Assembly: GCA_017512705.1 (NCBI GenBank)
Contig: JAFWEX010000135.1
Coordinates: forward strand, 1 to 55,360
Source of the DNA: Paenibacillus sp.
GTDB taxonomy: Bacteria > Bacillota > Bacilli > Paenibacillales > Paenibacillaceae
Length of the DNA: 55,360 bases
Direction of reading: 5' to 3'
The notes beneath the pieces are model-generated. The model was not told the origin of the DNA. It saw nothing but the letters and a program-made list of their open reading frames with translations, and ran no database searches. Positions 8,907 through 17,082 of the stretch are shown here, one piece after another (position 1 is the first letter of the stretch; the number at the start of each line of letters is the position of its first letter). The translations under genes and the position numbers were made by a program.

Positions 8907-8986
8907 CGTTAAAATATTTTTCATGTTAATATTATTTTAACGAAGTTTATGCTGAATGCAATACAAACGTGAAAATATTTTTAACG
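8907..8986 (-). promoter_or_regulatory. Cluster of three related inverted-repeat operators before the MFS gene
   Basis: Perfect arms CGTTAAAATA (8907-8916) and TATTTTAACG (8933-8942) flank a CATG core, and a third related 19-bp imperfect palindrome lies at 8968-8986 (CGTGAAAAT / TTTTTAACG). The recurring half-site is CGTTAAAA. They cover the region between the ribosome-binding site and about 95 nt upstream, as expected for autoregulation by the ArsR-type protein encoded in the same unit. Confidence 0.6.
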
Positions 8987-9035
8987 ATTGATCAAAAAGG
9001 CAGTTTCCAACGTTTCCTGGCTAGCCTAACCACAC

Positions 9036-9066
9036 AAAAAAGACTCACATCGGTATCGATGGAGTC
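9036..9066 (-). terminator. Intrinsic terminator after the Rtp-like/dehydrogenase operon
   Basis: Stem GACTC-CATCG / CGATG-GAGTC with one bulged base, followed on the minus strand by TTTTTT. It lies about 80 nt past the stop of the dehydrogenase gene. Confidence 0.8.
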
Positions 9067-9146
9067 CAATACAATTATCATGTTAACTGGTAAAAATTTA
9101 TAATTTCTCGTTAATAACGTTACATGAACACGGCTTCATCATATCT

Positions 9147-10163
9147 TCAGACCGGACTGCGATCCACCAGTACCCTCTGACGTGTACGTGCAGATTCTAG
9201 ACAAGCATCAATGACGCGCATATTCAAGATGGTGTTATCTGGACTGAATGGTAATGCCTCTCCCTCAAGGGCCGCTGTTGCAAACGTCTCTACCTGTAAC
9301 ACATACGAGTTGGAAACCGAAACCCGCTCCTCCCGGCTCACCGAATCGGTATGAATAATAATCTGAGGCGGAATATCGCTATTCTCCCAGCCGAATACTT
9401 TTGGCAGCTCAATGCGCCCTTCGGTACCGAGAATCTCCATCTCCGCCCTTCCAGAAGCCCACATGCCGCAGTCAAAAGTGAGCGCTACCGAGTTCGGGAA
9501 TTCAATAAGCCCCGATGCCATCATGTCGACACCATCATGCTCCTCGGAAAACAAGGCATGTACCGTTACGGCCTCTGGTTCTTCTCCCAAATACATTCTC
9601 GCAGCAGAGATTGGATATACACCCAGGTCAAAAATGGAGCCGCCACCCATATGTTTTTTGAATCTCACGTTGTCTTTGTCGTCGGCGGTATTGCACGTAA
9701 AGTTACCATGTATGGCTCTGACCGTCCCGATCTCGCCACTCTCAATGATTTCCTGCACTCGTCTGTGCTTCGGATGATATCGATACATAATAGCTTCGGC
9801 AAATAATACGCCATGACGCTCACATGCCTCAATCATCTCCACGGATTCCTTTTCATTCAGAGCAGCCGGTTTCTCGCAAAGCACATGTTTTCCCGCCTCA
9901 GCGGCTCTAATCGTCCATTCTTTATGCAAATGGTTGGGCAAAGGGATATAAACGGCCTGGATATCCGGATCAGCAATGAGCTCTTCGTAACTTCCGTAGG
10001 CTCTAACGATATCCATCTCGTCAGCCAGAGCTTCCGCTTTTTCCTTCGAGCGGCTGGCAATCGCAAGCACTTCACCGCGTTCGGATTGCTGAATCGCAGG
10101 AATTATTGCATTTTTGGCAATCGTAGAAGTTCCCAGTATACCCCATTGAAGAGGTCTATTCAT
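9147..10163 (-). CDS. Gfo/Idh/MocA-family oxidoreductase
   Basis: A 338-residue NAD(P)-dependent dehydrogenase. The Rossmann motif is GILGTSTIA (residues 8-16), EKPAA lies at 97-101 with the catalytic Lys, and FDLGVYPISAAR in the second domain carries the region usually bearing the catalytic His, here Tyr-Pro instead of Gly-x-His. This pattern is common in the trans-1,2-dihydrobenzenediol dehydrogenase-like branch. An ATG at 10169 overlaps the stop of the Rtp-like gene, but AAAGGAAG fits the second ATG (10163) better. It is cotranscribed with the Rtp-like gene. Substrate unknown. Confidence 0.87.
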   Translation of the reverse strand: MNRPLQWGILGTSTIAKNAIIPAIQQSERGEVLAIASRSKEKAEALADEMDIVRAYGSYEELIADPDIQAVYIPLPNHLHKEWTIRAAEAGKHVLCEKPAALNEKESVEMIEACERHGVLFAEAIMYRYHPKHRRVQEIIESGEIGTVRAIHGNFTCNTADDKDNVRFKKHMGGGSIFDLGVYPISAARMYLGEEPEAVTVHALFSEEHDGVDMMASGLIEFPNSVALTFDCGMWASGRAEMEILGTEGRIELPKVFGWENSDIPPQIIIHTDSVSREERVSVSNSYVLQVETFATAALEGEALPFSPDNTILNMRVIDACLESARTRQRVLVDRSPV

Positions 10164-10165
10164 GC

Positions 10166-10540
10166 TCATCTTCCTTTCGTACCGTAGTTATCCGCTTCTG
10201 CCTTGTGCAAAATACCAAGACAACGATCCAGATCAGCTTTCACCTGTTTTTTGTATAACTCTGCTTTGGCCGCACCATCATCGGTGAAGTGATAGAGAAC
10301 GATCTCCTGAAAATCGACTTTTGGATCGTTTCCCTTTAATTTTTTGGTTCGATAAAAGATTCCCTGTTGAACTAATTCATGTAATGCCCGGTATACCTCA
10401 CTCTGAGGTGGTACATATCCGTAATCTTTGAATTCCTGCTTCATGGCTTCCAGCATCTCATAGCCGTAACCTCTGTGCTGCTCCACCATCGTGATCAGAT
10501 AAACTTTGATAAATGCCCGTTGTGCAATCATAAAAGCCAT
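10166..10540 (-). CDS. rtp: Rtp-like replication terminator protein homologue (PadR-type fold)
   Basis: A 124-residue winged-helix protein. From memory of Bacillus subtilis Rtp, similarity runs over almost the whole length: QRAFIKVYLITMVEQ then R-YGYEMLE; EVYRALHEL-QQGI; QEIVLYHF-DDGAAK then YKKQVKADLDRC. Rtp dimers bind Ter sites and stop replication forks moving in one direction by blocking the helicase; the same fold serves as a repressor in PadR proteins. AGGAGGGG lies 7 nt before the ATG. Unlike Bacillus, the gene shares an operon with a dehydrogenase, so a plain repressor role is also possible. An inverted repeat brackets the likely -10 box. Confidence 0.75.
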   Translation of the reverse strand: MAFMIAQRAFIKVYLITMVEQHRGYGYEMLEAMKQEFKDYGYVPPQSEVYRALHELVQQGIFYRTKKLKGNDPKVDFQEIVLYHFTDDGAAKAELYKKQVKADLDRCLGILHKAEADNYGTKGR

Positions 10541-10557
10541 GCTTGTTCCCCTCCTGT

Positions 10558-10602
10558 CAGAACCTGTCTACTTCTCATTATAAAACTTATGTTCGGGTTC
10601 TG
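10558..10602 (-). promoter_or_regulatory. Promoter region of the Rtp-like gene with bracketing inverted repeat
   Basis: On the minus strand a TATAAT box (plus 10577-10582) is enclosed by CAGAACC (10558-10564 on plus) and GGTTCTG (10596-10602), a perfect 7-bp inverted repeat 31 bp apart. No good -35 hexamer is visible. Autoregulation by the Rtp-like protein or control by another repressor is inferred. Confidence 0.45.
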
Positions 10603-10734
10603 CCATCTTGATCCTGAATTCACACTTGTCCCGTTCTGAACTGGTGAGCGAGCAGGATACAGATGGGGAACGATATACTGCAAGCAAGGACTCCATTGAT
10701 CTGCTTAATGTGAATTTTTCATATGATGATATAT

Positions 10735-11934
10735 TCACTTCTTGGTTGTGGCAGTGACTTTACTGGAAGGTCCATGCTTAGGCACAACACCTACGATCCA
10801 TTTCCCCCATTTCAGACGAGAGATCAGCCAAGTCAGCATACAAGACACTCCAAGCGCCACAATCCAGGTGACGATCATACGAACTGCTGGGTTCCATCCC
10901 CAAGCCACGTATAACCATTCGTCTGGAATATAACTATAACGGAACACCAGCAAATGCATGAGATATCCTCCATACGACACTCCACCGATCCATCCTAACC
11001 AATAGAGCACTCGCTGGTGATGAAGCTTGCTGGCCAATTGATACATCACCATGATGGAGGCGATCAGGAACAGGGTCATGTCAGGCCGAATCAGGCTGAC
11101 GGTATAAAAAGTGATACGGATGCCTTCAGGTTTCTGAAACTCCAGCATTAATAGATAAATAAACCGCAGACCCAAGATGATAAACACCATCCAATAAACC
11201 CAGCGCAAACGAACAATCCATTCCCTCCAGCGCTGTACGGAAAGTCCCGCTGCTGCACCAAGTACAAAGTAAAAAAAGAAATAAATAAAATTGCGGTCTG
11301 CGTACGTTGTAAAAGCATCTGTCAGCACAGGGATTTGCAGTCGCTCCATCCAGTCCATGATGTTCCTTAATTGATCTGTAAGAACTAGAAATACAGCACC
11401 TGAGATCAACAATGCGATCATACGACCTTTGGCTTGGTAGCGATGATAAACGTACCGGATACCGTGCAGAAATAGTGGAAAGAACACATAGAGCTGAATC
11501 AGCATAATGACGTACCAGAAGTGCGAAGCCGTTTTACCTGTAACCAGTTTAAGGGCAAGATCAGGTAGTTCGTGCCAGCCGAAACCGGTCCAATTGCGCT
11601 TAGCCAGTATAAAGTAAATAAACGACCAGACCACATAGGGTAATATGACATCCATTACTCTCTTGCGCATAAACTGGCCGTAATGCAACTGATCTCCGGT
11701 GTTGTAGAACAGAACCATTCCGGTTATAAATATAAAAAGTGGCACGGCAAACTTAGCTAGCATCAGTAATATAGCCAGCACCACGCCATCCTGAAGTCCT
11801 GCTTGTGGAACCAGCGAATAATGGGCAATGGAATGCTGAAGCACTACGGCTACAAAGGCCAAGCCCCTTAGTGTTTCAATTTCAGTAATACGTTCTTTGC
11901 GAGGCAAATCACTCAACCTACCTTTCTTGTTCAT
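10735..11934 (-). CDS. Acyltransferase family 3 membrane protein (OafA-like)
   Basis: A 399-residue polytopic membrane protein with about ten hydrophobic helices. ETLRGLAFVAVVLQHS near residue 23-38 is the start signature of the acyltransferase-3 family, with the conserved His. These enzymes transfer acetyl or other acyl groups to polysaccharides, peptidoglycan or lipids. The start is uncertain: the ATG at 11934 has no upstream ribosome-binding site and sits directly after a TATAAT-like sequence, whereas AAAGGTAGG inside the frame would favour a TTG at 11907. Divergent from the DUF202 gene across 55 bp. Confidence 0.83.
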   Translation of the reverse strand: MNKKGRLSDLPRKERITEIETLRGLAFVAVVLQHSIAHYSLVPQAGLQDGVVLAILLMLAKFAVPLFIFITGMVLFYNTGDQLHYGQFMRKRVMDVILPYVVWSFIYFILAKRNWTGFGWHELPDLALKLVTGKTASHFWYVIMLIQLYVFFPLFLHGIRYVYHRYQAKGRMIALLISGAVFLVLTDQLRNIMDWMERLQIPVLTDAFTTYADRNFIYFFFYFVLGAAAGLSVQRWREWIVRLRWVYWMVFIILGLRFIYLLMLEFQKPEGIRITFYTVSLIRPDMTLFLIASIMVMYQLASKLHHQRVLYWLGWIGGVSYGGYLMHLLVFRYSYIPDEWLYVAWGWNPAVRMIVTWIVALGVSCMLTWLISRLKWGKWIVGVVPKHGPSSKVTATTKK

Positions 11935-11989
11935 ACTTGCATTATAAATTTAGATTCTTTCAACCATCGATTGGAGGCTCATCATACTC

Positions 11990-12367
11990 GTGTCTAACAA
12001 ATTATCTAACATCCCCGAATCCAAAACCGTTCAGCAACATTTGGCTAACGAACGCACATTCCTAGCATGGGTGCGAACAGGCATTGCCATGGCTGGCATA
12101 GGTTTTCTCGCTGCTGGTTTTGGTTTTAATGCTACCGCCTACGATCGCATTGCGCATGTTGCTGCCATCGTTACTGGGATAACTTCTCTCCTCGGCGGTA
12201 TATCCATCATTGGTCTCTCAGCCCTGGCTTATCATCGGAAGCGTACACAGATTAATGAGCAGACCTTCCAAGCCACAACCGGACTTATTACGTTTCTAAG
12301 TCTTACGTTGCTCGTCATTGGACTTGCTCTTGCCGTGCTATTATATGTATTGTTATTCCCTGCCTGA
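11990..12367 (+). CDS. DUF202 (YidH-like) membrane protein
   Basis: A 125-residue protein with the DUF202 signature LANERTFLAWVRTGIAMAG (residues 18-36) and three membrane helices (about 25-45, 55-77, 98-122). Family function is unknown. The start is GTG, 12 nt after GGAGG, a little long but no better start exists. Transcribed alone; divergent from the acyltransferase gene. Confidence 0.85.
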   Translation: MSNKLSNIPESKTVQQHLANERTFLAWVRTGIAMAGIGFLAAGFGFNATAYDRIAHVAAIVTGITSLLGGISIIGLSALAYHRKRTQINEQTFQATTGLITFLSLTLLVIGLALAVLLYVLLFPA

Positions 12368-12441
12368 ACTTCGTTATAAACAAGGCATTCACACTTGGCT
12401 GGCAACCCGTTTATTATCGATAGTTCCTCGTTATGATAGGG

Positions 12442-12473
12442 ACAAAAACCGGTCTCCTCTACAGAGACCGGTT
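12442..12473 (-). terminator. Intrinsic terminator after the stress-protein gene
   Basis: Perfect 10-bp stem AACCGGTCTC / GAGACCGGTT with a 7-nt loop, followed on the minus strand by TTTTTG. It lies about 80 nt from the stop at 12553 and may also stop the plus-strand DUF202 transcript. Confidence 0.8.
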
Positions 12474-12552
12474 ATCGTCCGTCCTATAAATTTTATCATA
12501 TATTCAATCCATACGATTGATGCCGTACTACCAAAGTGTAGATGCATCCATA

Positions 12553-13155
12553 CTACAAGAAAGTATTGTTACCGTAGCGGGCAGCCTTGGTCTGCGCTTC
12601 CATCCGGCGCTCTTCCATATCTAGATCCGGACGAACATCACGTACATCCTCACCATGGACAACGTCTCTGTTCGATTGAGCTGGATTGTTCAGGCTGAAG
12701 ACATCATAAACGGCACTGTCCCGATCCGTAGAATCCACAAGCAACAGTATTTTACCGTTTTGCACATATTCCTCATACTGTCGTGCATCCTCTTCCGGAA
12801 TGCCTAGTCCAACCAGCCCGCCAACCAATCCGCCGGCTCCTGCACCTACAGCCGCTCCTGTGAACGCTGCGGCAATAGGTCCAGCCGCCAGAATCGGGCC
12901 AATTCCAGGTACCGCCAGCGCTCCAATACCAGCAAGCAATCCGGCTACTCCTCCAAGCACACCGCCGGTAGCTGCACCTGCGGCTACGCCTTCCGGTGCT
13001 TTTGTACCGGTCTCTTCCCGAATGGCTTTCAATTCATCCCTGTCCTGAGTAACCACAGATATTTCATCGGACGTAAACCCTTCTGCTTTTAAGCTGTCAA
13101 TAGCCTGGGATGCCTCACGTTCTGTATTAAACACACCTACGATTTTCTTCTTCAT
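12553..13155 (-). CDS. YflT-like general stress protein with glycine zipper
   Basis: A 200-residue protein. Residues 1-50 form the heat-induced stress protein YflT-type domain (KKKIVGVFNTEREASQAIDS); 65-120 is an extremely Gly/Ala-rich zipper that probably inserts into or contacts membrane; 125-165 resembles a second half of the ferredoxin-like fold (EDARQYEEYVQNGKILLLVD). The ATG at 13155 is preferred over the GTG one codon earlier, because GAGGAGGT lies 7 nt from the ATG. A SigB-like promoter lies upstream, consistent with a stress role; the biochemical function of the family is not known. Confidence 0.83.
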   Translation of the reverse strand: MKKKIVGVFNTEREASQAIDSLKAEGFTSDEISVVTQDRDELKAIREETGTKAPEGVAAGAATGGVLGGVAGLLAGIGALAVPGIGPILAAGPIAAAFTGAAVGAGAGGLVGGLVGLGIPEEDARQYEEYVQNGKILLLVDSTDRDSAVYDVFSLNNPAQSNRDVVHGEDVRDVRPDLDMEERRMEAQTKAARYGNNTFL

Positions 13156-13196
13156 CACGAATACCTCCTCATAAGTTTGAGTGGTTCGCTATGTTA

Positions 13197-13221
13197 TTAC
13201 CCGTCACTACTTCTTCTAAAC
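13197..13221 (-). promoter_or_regulatory. SigB-type promoter of the stress-protein gene
   Basis: On the minus strand GTTTAG (plus 13216-13221), 13 bp spacer, GGGTAA (plus 13197-13202). This is one mismatch in each hexamer from the SigB consensus GTTTAA-N12-14-GGGTAT. It is about 40 nt before the start codon. Confidence 0.6.
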
Positions 13222-13366
13222 GTTTACAGCCAATTATTGTACGCATAAATGCGAATTCAGGTAAGAAGAAGTGAGGACTTGGAGAGTGGGGCATCGTAAT
13301 ATATCGTATATATCTCCGCAAAAGTCCCTTATTCAACGGCCATTCACTCCTGGAGTGATCTTCGTT

Positions 13367-15895
13367 TCAGGTCATTCTAGGTTTCGCCCGATTCGTTGCG
13401 ATCGCTTCGAGCGGATGATCCGGCCAGTAATGCTTCGGATAACGCCCTTTCAAATCTTTCTTCACCTCAAAATAGGTCTCGCGCCAGAAATTAGCTAAGT
13501 CCTGTGTAACCTGAACAGGTCGCTTCGCTGGTGATAACAGATGAAGCGTGACCGGAACACGACCGCCTCCGATGTAAGGCGTCTCTTGCTGCCCAAACAT
13601 CTCTTGTAATCGAACAGCCAAAACCGGAGCCTCCGGAGCACTGTAATCCACCGGAATGCGAGAACCACTTGGAACCTGAATATGAGTAGGAGCCTCCTCC
13701 TCCAACTGTTGTCGCTGTGTCCAGCTGAGCCCGCCCAAAAGCACGTCCTGCATCGACAACCTCTTCAGATCTGCCGCAGAACGCATGCCTGTTAGATACG
13801 GTGCGAGTTGTTCAGCCAGTTCAGCCGTCAGATGGTCCTCGATCAGATCTGGCCAGTCTGGCACATGCAGATGCAGAAAACGCATGCGATCCGCAAGCTG
13901 ACGGGAGGATTTGTTCCACGGCAAGATGTCCAGTCCTTCGATTCGAATCCCTGACAACAGCGCTTCTAGCACTTGATCTTCCGGCGGCTGTGCAATTGCA
14001 CTTTCCTTAATCACCAACGATCCGATACGTTGTCGCTTGTGTGCACGCACGCTTCGGGTACTGCGATCCCAAGCGACCTGCATCTCTTCTTGCAACAAAT
14101 GCTGCGCTGCACGTAACAATGTCTGCTCCTGCAATGGCGCAGCCAGCAGGATACGCGCGTCTGCGCCTTGGTCGTCTGCCTCGGCTGCGACCAGATAATC
14201 GGCACGGCTCAGCGACTCCGTTGACGCGAGCCGTACTCCACGGCCGCTGCTCAGCAGATAGCGGCCGTCCTCCCGGCGCTGCCCGATCCGGTCCGGATAG
14301 GCGAAGGACAGCAGCAACCCGCAGCTGGCCTCATCCGGCTGTACCGGATCGGCCGCCGGGCTGCCGAGCGCCGAGCGTAGCTGGCGGCTCTCCTGCAGCA
14401 TGCGCCGCACGGCAGCAACGTCTGCGACAGCCGCTGCCGCTTGCGGCATGGCGCTGCTGCCTGCGGCCAGCAGCGCTTCCACGCGCGGGCGCAGATCCGT
14501 GCCCGCGCCGCCAGCACTGCCGCTGCTGCTGCGGAGGCCTGACGGCTCCTGCAGCAGTGCTGCCAGCGTGCTGGCGTAGCTGGCCAGCCCAAGCTCCGCC
14601 GCGCGGAGCAGCATGCTGGCCAGCCGGGGATGAACGCCGAGCGTGTTCATCCGCCGTCCAAAGGGCGTGATGCGGCCTGCGTCGCTCAGGCCGCCCAGCT
14701 GGCGCAGCAGCGCCTGTGCCTGAGCGTAGGCCGCATCAGGCGGGTTGTCCAGCCAGCTCAGCTCAGCCGGCGACTGGACACCCCAGACGGCAAGCTCCAG
14801 CGCCAGCGGCGCCAGATCCGCGGAGGTGATCTCCGGGCGCGCTGCTTCAGGCAGCGCCCCATGAGCCTCCTCGCTCCATAGCCGGTAACACACCCCTGGA
14901 GCAATTCGCCCCGCACGTCCGCGTCGCTGATCAGCGGACGCCTTGGATACCGGCAGTGTTACAAGCCGGCTCATCCCTGTCCTTGGCGAGAACATCGCCG
15001 CCCGGCTCAGCCCGGCATCCACTACCACTTTTACACCCGAAAGGGTAAGACTCGATTCTGCTATGGAGGTAGACAGCACAACCTTGCGGCCGCCTTCGGC
15101 AGCAGGTCTAATCGCTTCGTCCTGTTTGTCAGCAGACATATTGCCGTATAACGTATGTATGCCCACCTGTGCAGGAAGAGAGAATTCTAATAATTCACGC
15201 TCAGTACGACGAATCTCTCGTACCCCAGGAAGAAATACCAAAATATCTCCTTCTGATTCACTTAATGCCCGAACAATTGTGCGAGCAGTCCAGCTCTCCA
15301 GTTCTACGGAAGCAGGTTTTGGAACATATTTCGTTTCCACTGGAAATGTTCGTCCGGCACAATACACCACACGTGTATCTTCACCCAGCAGCGCCGAGAC
15401 CGGGGCCGGGTCCAGCGTAGCCGACATGACAAGCAGCTTCAGATCCGGGCGCAAGATGGATCGGCTCTCCAGTGCCAGTGCTAGCCCCAGATCCCCATGA
15501 AGATGGCGTTCATGGAACTCATCAAAGATAATCATTGCTGTGTCCTCTAGCGCCTGATCCTGTTGCAACATTCGAGTAAGCACGCCCTCCGTGACCACTT
15601 CGATTCGAGTAGCCGCACTTACACGGGTGTCCATTCGAACACGATATCCTACGGTCTGTCCTGTATTTTCTCCCAGCGTAGCTGCCATTCTGGACGCAGC
15701 AGACCGGGCTGCAAGCCTACGAGGCTCCAGCATGATGATCTTTTTCCCCTGAAGCCAAGGTTCTTCAAGCATTGCCAGCGGTACAACTGTTGTCTTCCCC
15801 GCCCCCGGTTCAGCAATCAAAACACCTGTATCCTGCTCACGGAACGTTTGTTTCAATTCCGGAATAATCGTTTGTATTGGTAAATCAGTATACAT
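13367..15895 (-). CDS. hrpB: HrpB-type ATP-dependent RNA helicase
   Basis: An 842-residue DEAH/RHA helicase matching HrpB in length and layout. Walker A is AEPGAGKTT (about 28-36), motif II reads FDEFHERH (about 125-132), motif III is SATLD, and motif VI is DQRRGRAGRIAPG (about 321-333). After the helicase core come the HA2-like and HrpB C-terminal domains, ending in KGRYPKHYWPDHP. HrpB function is poorly defined in Gram-positives. The central part (14240-14870, roughly residues 340-550) is strikingly GC- and Ala-rich compared with the rest of the window, while the frame stays open. AGGAG lies 7 nt before the ATG. Confidence 0.93.
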   Translation of the reverse strand: MYTDLPIQTIIPELKQTFREQDTGVLIAEPGAGKTTVVPLAMLEEPWLQGKKIIMLEPRRLAARSAASRMAATLGENTGQTVGYRVRMDTRVSAATRIEVVTEGVLTRMLQQDQALEDTAMIIFDEFHERHLHGDLGLALALESRSILRPDLKLLVMSATLDPAPVSALLGEDTRVVYCAGRTFPVETKYVPKPASVELESWTARTIVRALSESEGDILVFLPGVREIRRTERELLEFSLPAQVGIHTLYGNMSADKQDEAIRPAAEGGRKVVLSTSIAESSLTLSGVKVVVDAGLSRAAMFSPRTGMSRLVTLPVSKASADQRRGRAGRIAPGVCYRLWSEEAHGALPEAARPEITSADLAPLALELAVWGVQSPAELSWLDNPPDAAYAQAQALLRQLGGLSDAGRITPFGRRMNTLGVHPRLASMLLRAAELGLASYASTLAALLQEPSGLRSSSGSAGGAGTDLRPRVEALLAAGSSAMPQAAAAVADVAAVRRMLQESRQLRSALGSPAADPVQPDEASCGLLLSFAYPDRIGQRREDGRYLLSSGRGVRLASTESLSRADYLVAAEADDQGADARILLAAPLQEQTLLRAAQHLLQEEMQVAWDRSTRSVRAHKRQRIGSLVIKESAIAQPPEDQVLEALLSGIRIEGLDILPWNKSSRQLADRMRFLHLHVPDWPDLIEDHLTAELAEQLAPYLTGMRSAADLKRLSMQDVLLGGLSWTQRQQLEEEAPTHIQVPSGSRIPVDYSAPEAPVLAVRLQEMFGQQETPYIGGGRVPVTLHLLSPAKRPVQVTQDLANFWRETYFEVKKDLKGRYPKHYWPDHPLEAIATNRAKPRMT

Positions 15896-15971
15896 ATCAT
15901 CGCTCCTAATGGATGTCTTACCACTTCACAATCTTCTATAAGTTCAATCGTCGAATGTTAGCATTATAACA

Positions 15972-15996
15972 AAAAAAGCCGTCCCAAAGGAACGAC
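15972..15996 (-). terminator. Intrinsic terminator after the SDR gene
   Basis: On the minus strand an 8-bp stem (GTCGTTCC with GGGACGGC, including wobble pairs) is followed by TTTTTTT. It lies about 95 nt past the SDR stop. Confidence 0.72.
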
Positions 15997-16090
15997 TATA
16001 TACCCTACATGACCTTAATGATTCTAGCTATTCTCACTCGGTCATTAGCTATTCGGTTAGTTACTACGCCATACTGTTTATCCGTATAGG

Positions 16091-16897
16091 TTAACTTAAC
16101 AAAGATTCAGCACCATCAATAACGATCTCTGCCCCTGTGATATGTTTCGAAGCATTTGAAGCGAGGAAGCTAACCAGATCAGCTACATGCTCGGGCTTGC
16201 CCGGACCTTCAGCGAGAGGCTGTTGTCCCTCTGGGAATTCAATAGGGATGATGATGTTCTGCAGATCGTCCGTCTTGATCGTACTCTGATCAATATTAGT
16301 TGCAATTGCGCCAGGACAGATGACATTCACTCTGATCTTGAACTTTGCCAGTTCTAATGCAGCCATTTTGGCAAAGGCAACCTGTCCAGCTTTCGACGTG
16401 CTGTATGCTGACATGCCGAAGCTTGAGAATCGCTGATTACCATTAATGGAGCTCGTGATAATAATGCTTCCTCCGCCACGCTTTTTCAGATGAGGTAACG
16501 CATATTTCACCGTAAAAAATGTCCCATCAAGGTTTGTCGTAATAATCTGTTGCCAGTCTTGCACTTGAATCTCCTCAATTGGTGCAGAGACCCCGTTAAT
16601 ACCTGCATTGGCAAACACAATATCTAGACCACCGAACAGTTCAACCGTTTCTAATACAGCCTTTTCAACTCGGGCGGGATCCGAAATATCCACATCAAAT
16701 GCTCTCGCTGCCCCTTCATATTTCGCATTAATCTCCGCTTCCGTCTGTGAAATTCGATCATTCACCAGGTCGAACAACGCCACATGAGCGCCTTCGTTAG
16801 CTAGCTTAAGAGCTGTCGCTTTGCCAATTCCCGATCCTGCTCCTGTAATGATCGCTACCTTGCCCTGAAACTGGGGCCTACTGCTGTGTTGTGTCAT
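16091..16897 (-). CDS. Short-chain dehydrogenase/reductase
   Basis: A 268-residue classical SDR, soluble. Cofactor motif TGAGSGIG at 18-25, NAG at 97-99, catalytic Ser149/150, Tyr165 and Lys169 in YSTSK. Asp43 after strand 2 (LFDLV) suggests NAD(H) rather than NADP(H). It resembles 3-oxoacyl-ACP-reductase-like or glucose-dehydrogenase-like SDRs; the substrate cannot be assigned. Single gene with its own terminator. Confidence 0.9.
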   Translation of the reverse strand: MTQHSSRPQFQGKVAIITGAGSGIGKATALKLANEGAHVALFDLVNDRISQTEAEINAKYEGAARAFDVDISDPARVEKAVLETVELFGGLDIVFANAGINGVSAPIEEIQVQDWQQIITTNLDGTFFTVKYALPHLKKRGGGSIIITSSINGNQRFSSFGMSAYSTSKAGQVAFAKMAALELAKFKIRVNVICPGAIATNIDQSTIKTDDLQNIIIPIEFPEGQQPLAEGPGKPEHVADLVSFLASNASKHITGAEIVIDGAESLLS

Positions 16898-17082
16898 CGC
16901 TCATCCACTCCTTCGATTTGGAAATTATGTAGAAGATTCGATCCAACTTGAAGTTCAATCAATTCTTCACAAGATTACCCAAAACGAGCAGCTTTTAAAT
17001 CAACACGTCAAACTTTTTTATATCTTTTATAGCGATCTACATCGTTTCATAAGAGGCTAAATTCCTTACGCTATATTTATTT

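Noticed and set aside
13801-14881. Several plus-strand frames inside hrpB (14041-14670 and others)
   Set aside because: They are antisense to a well-conserved helicase; long frames are expected by chance in the GC-rich stretch.
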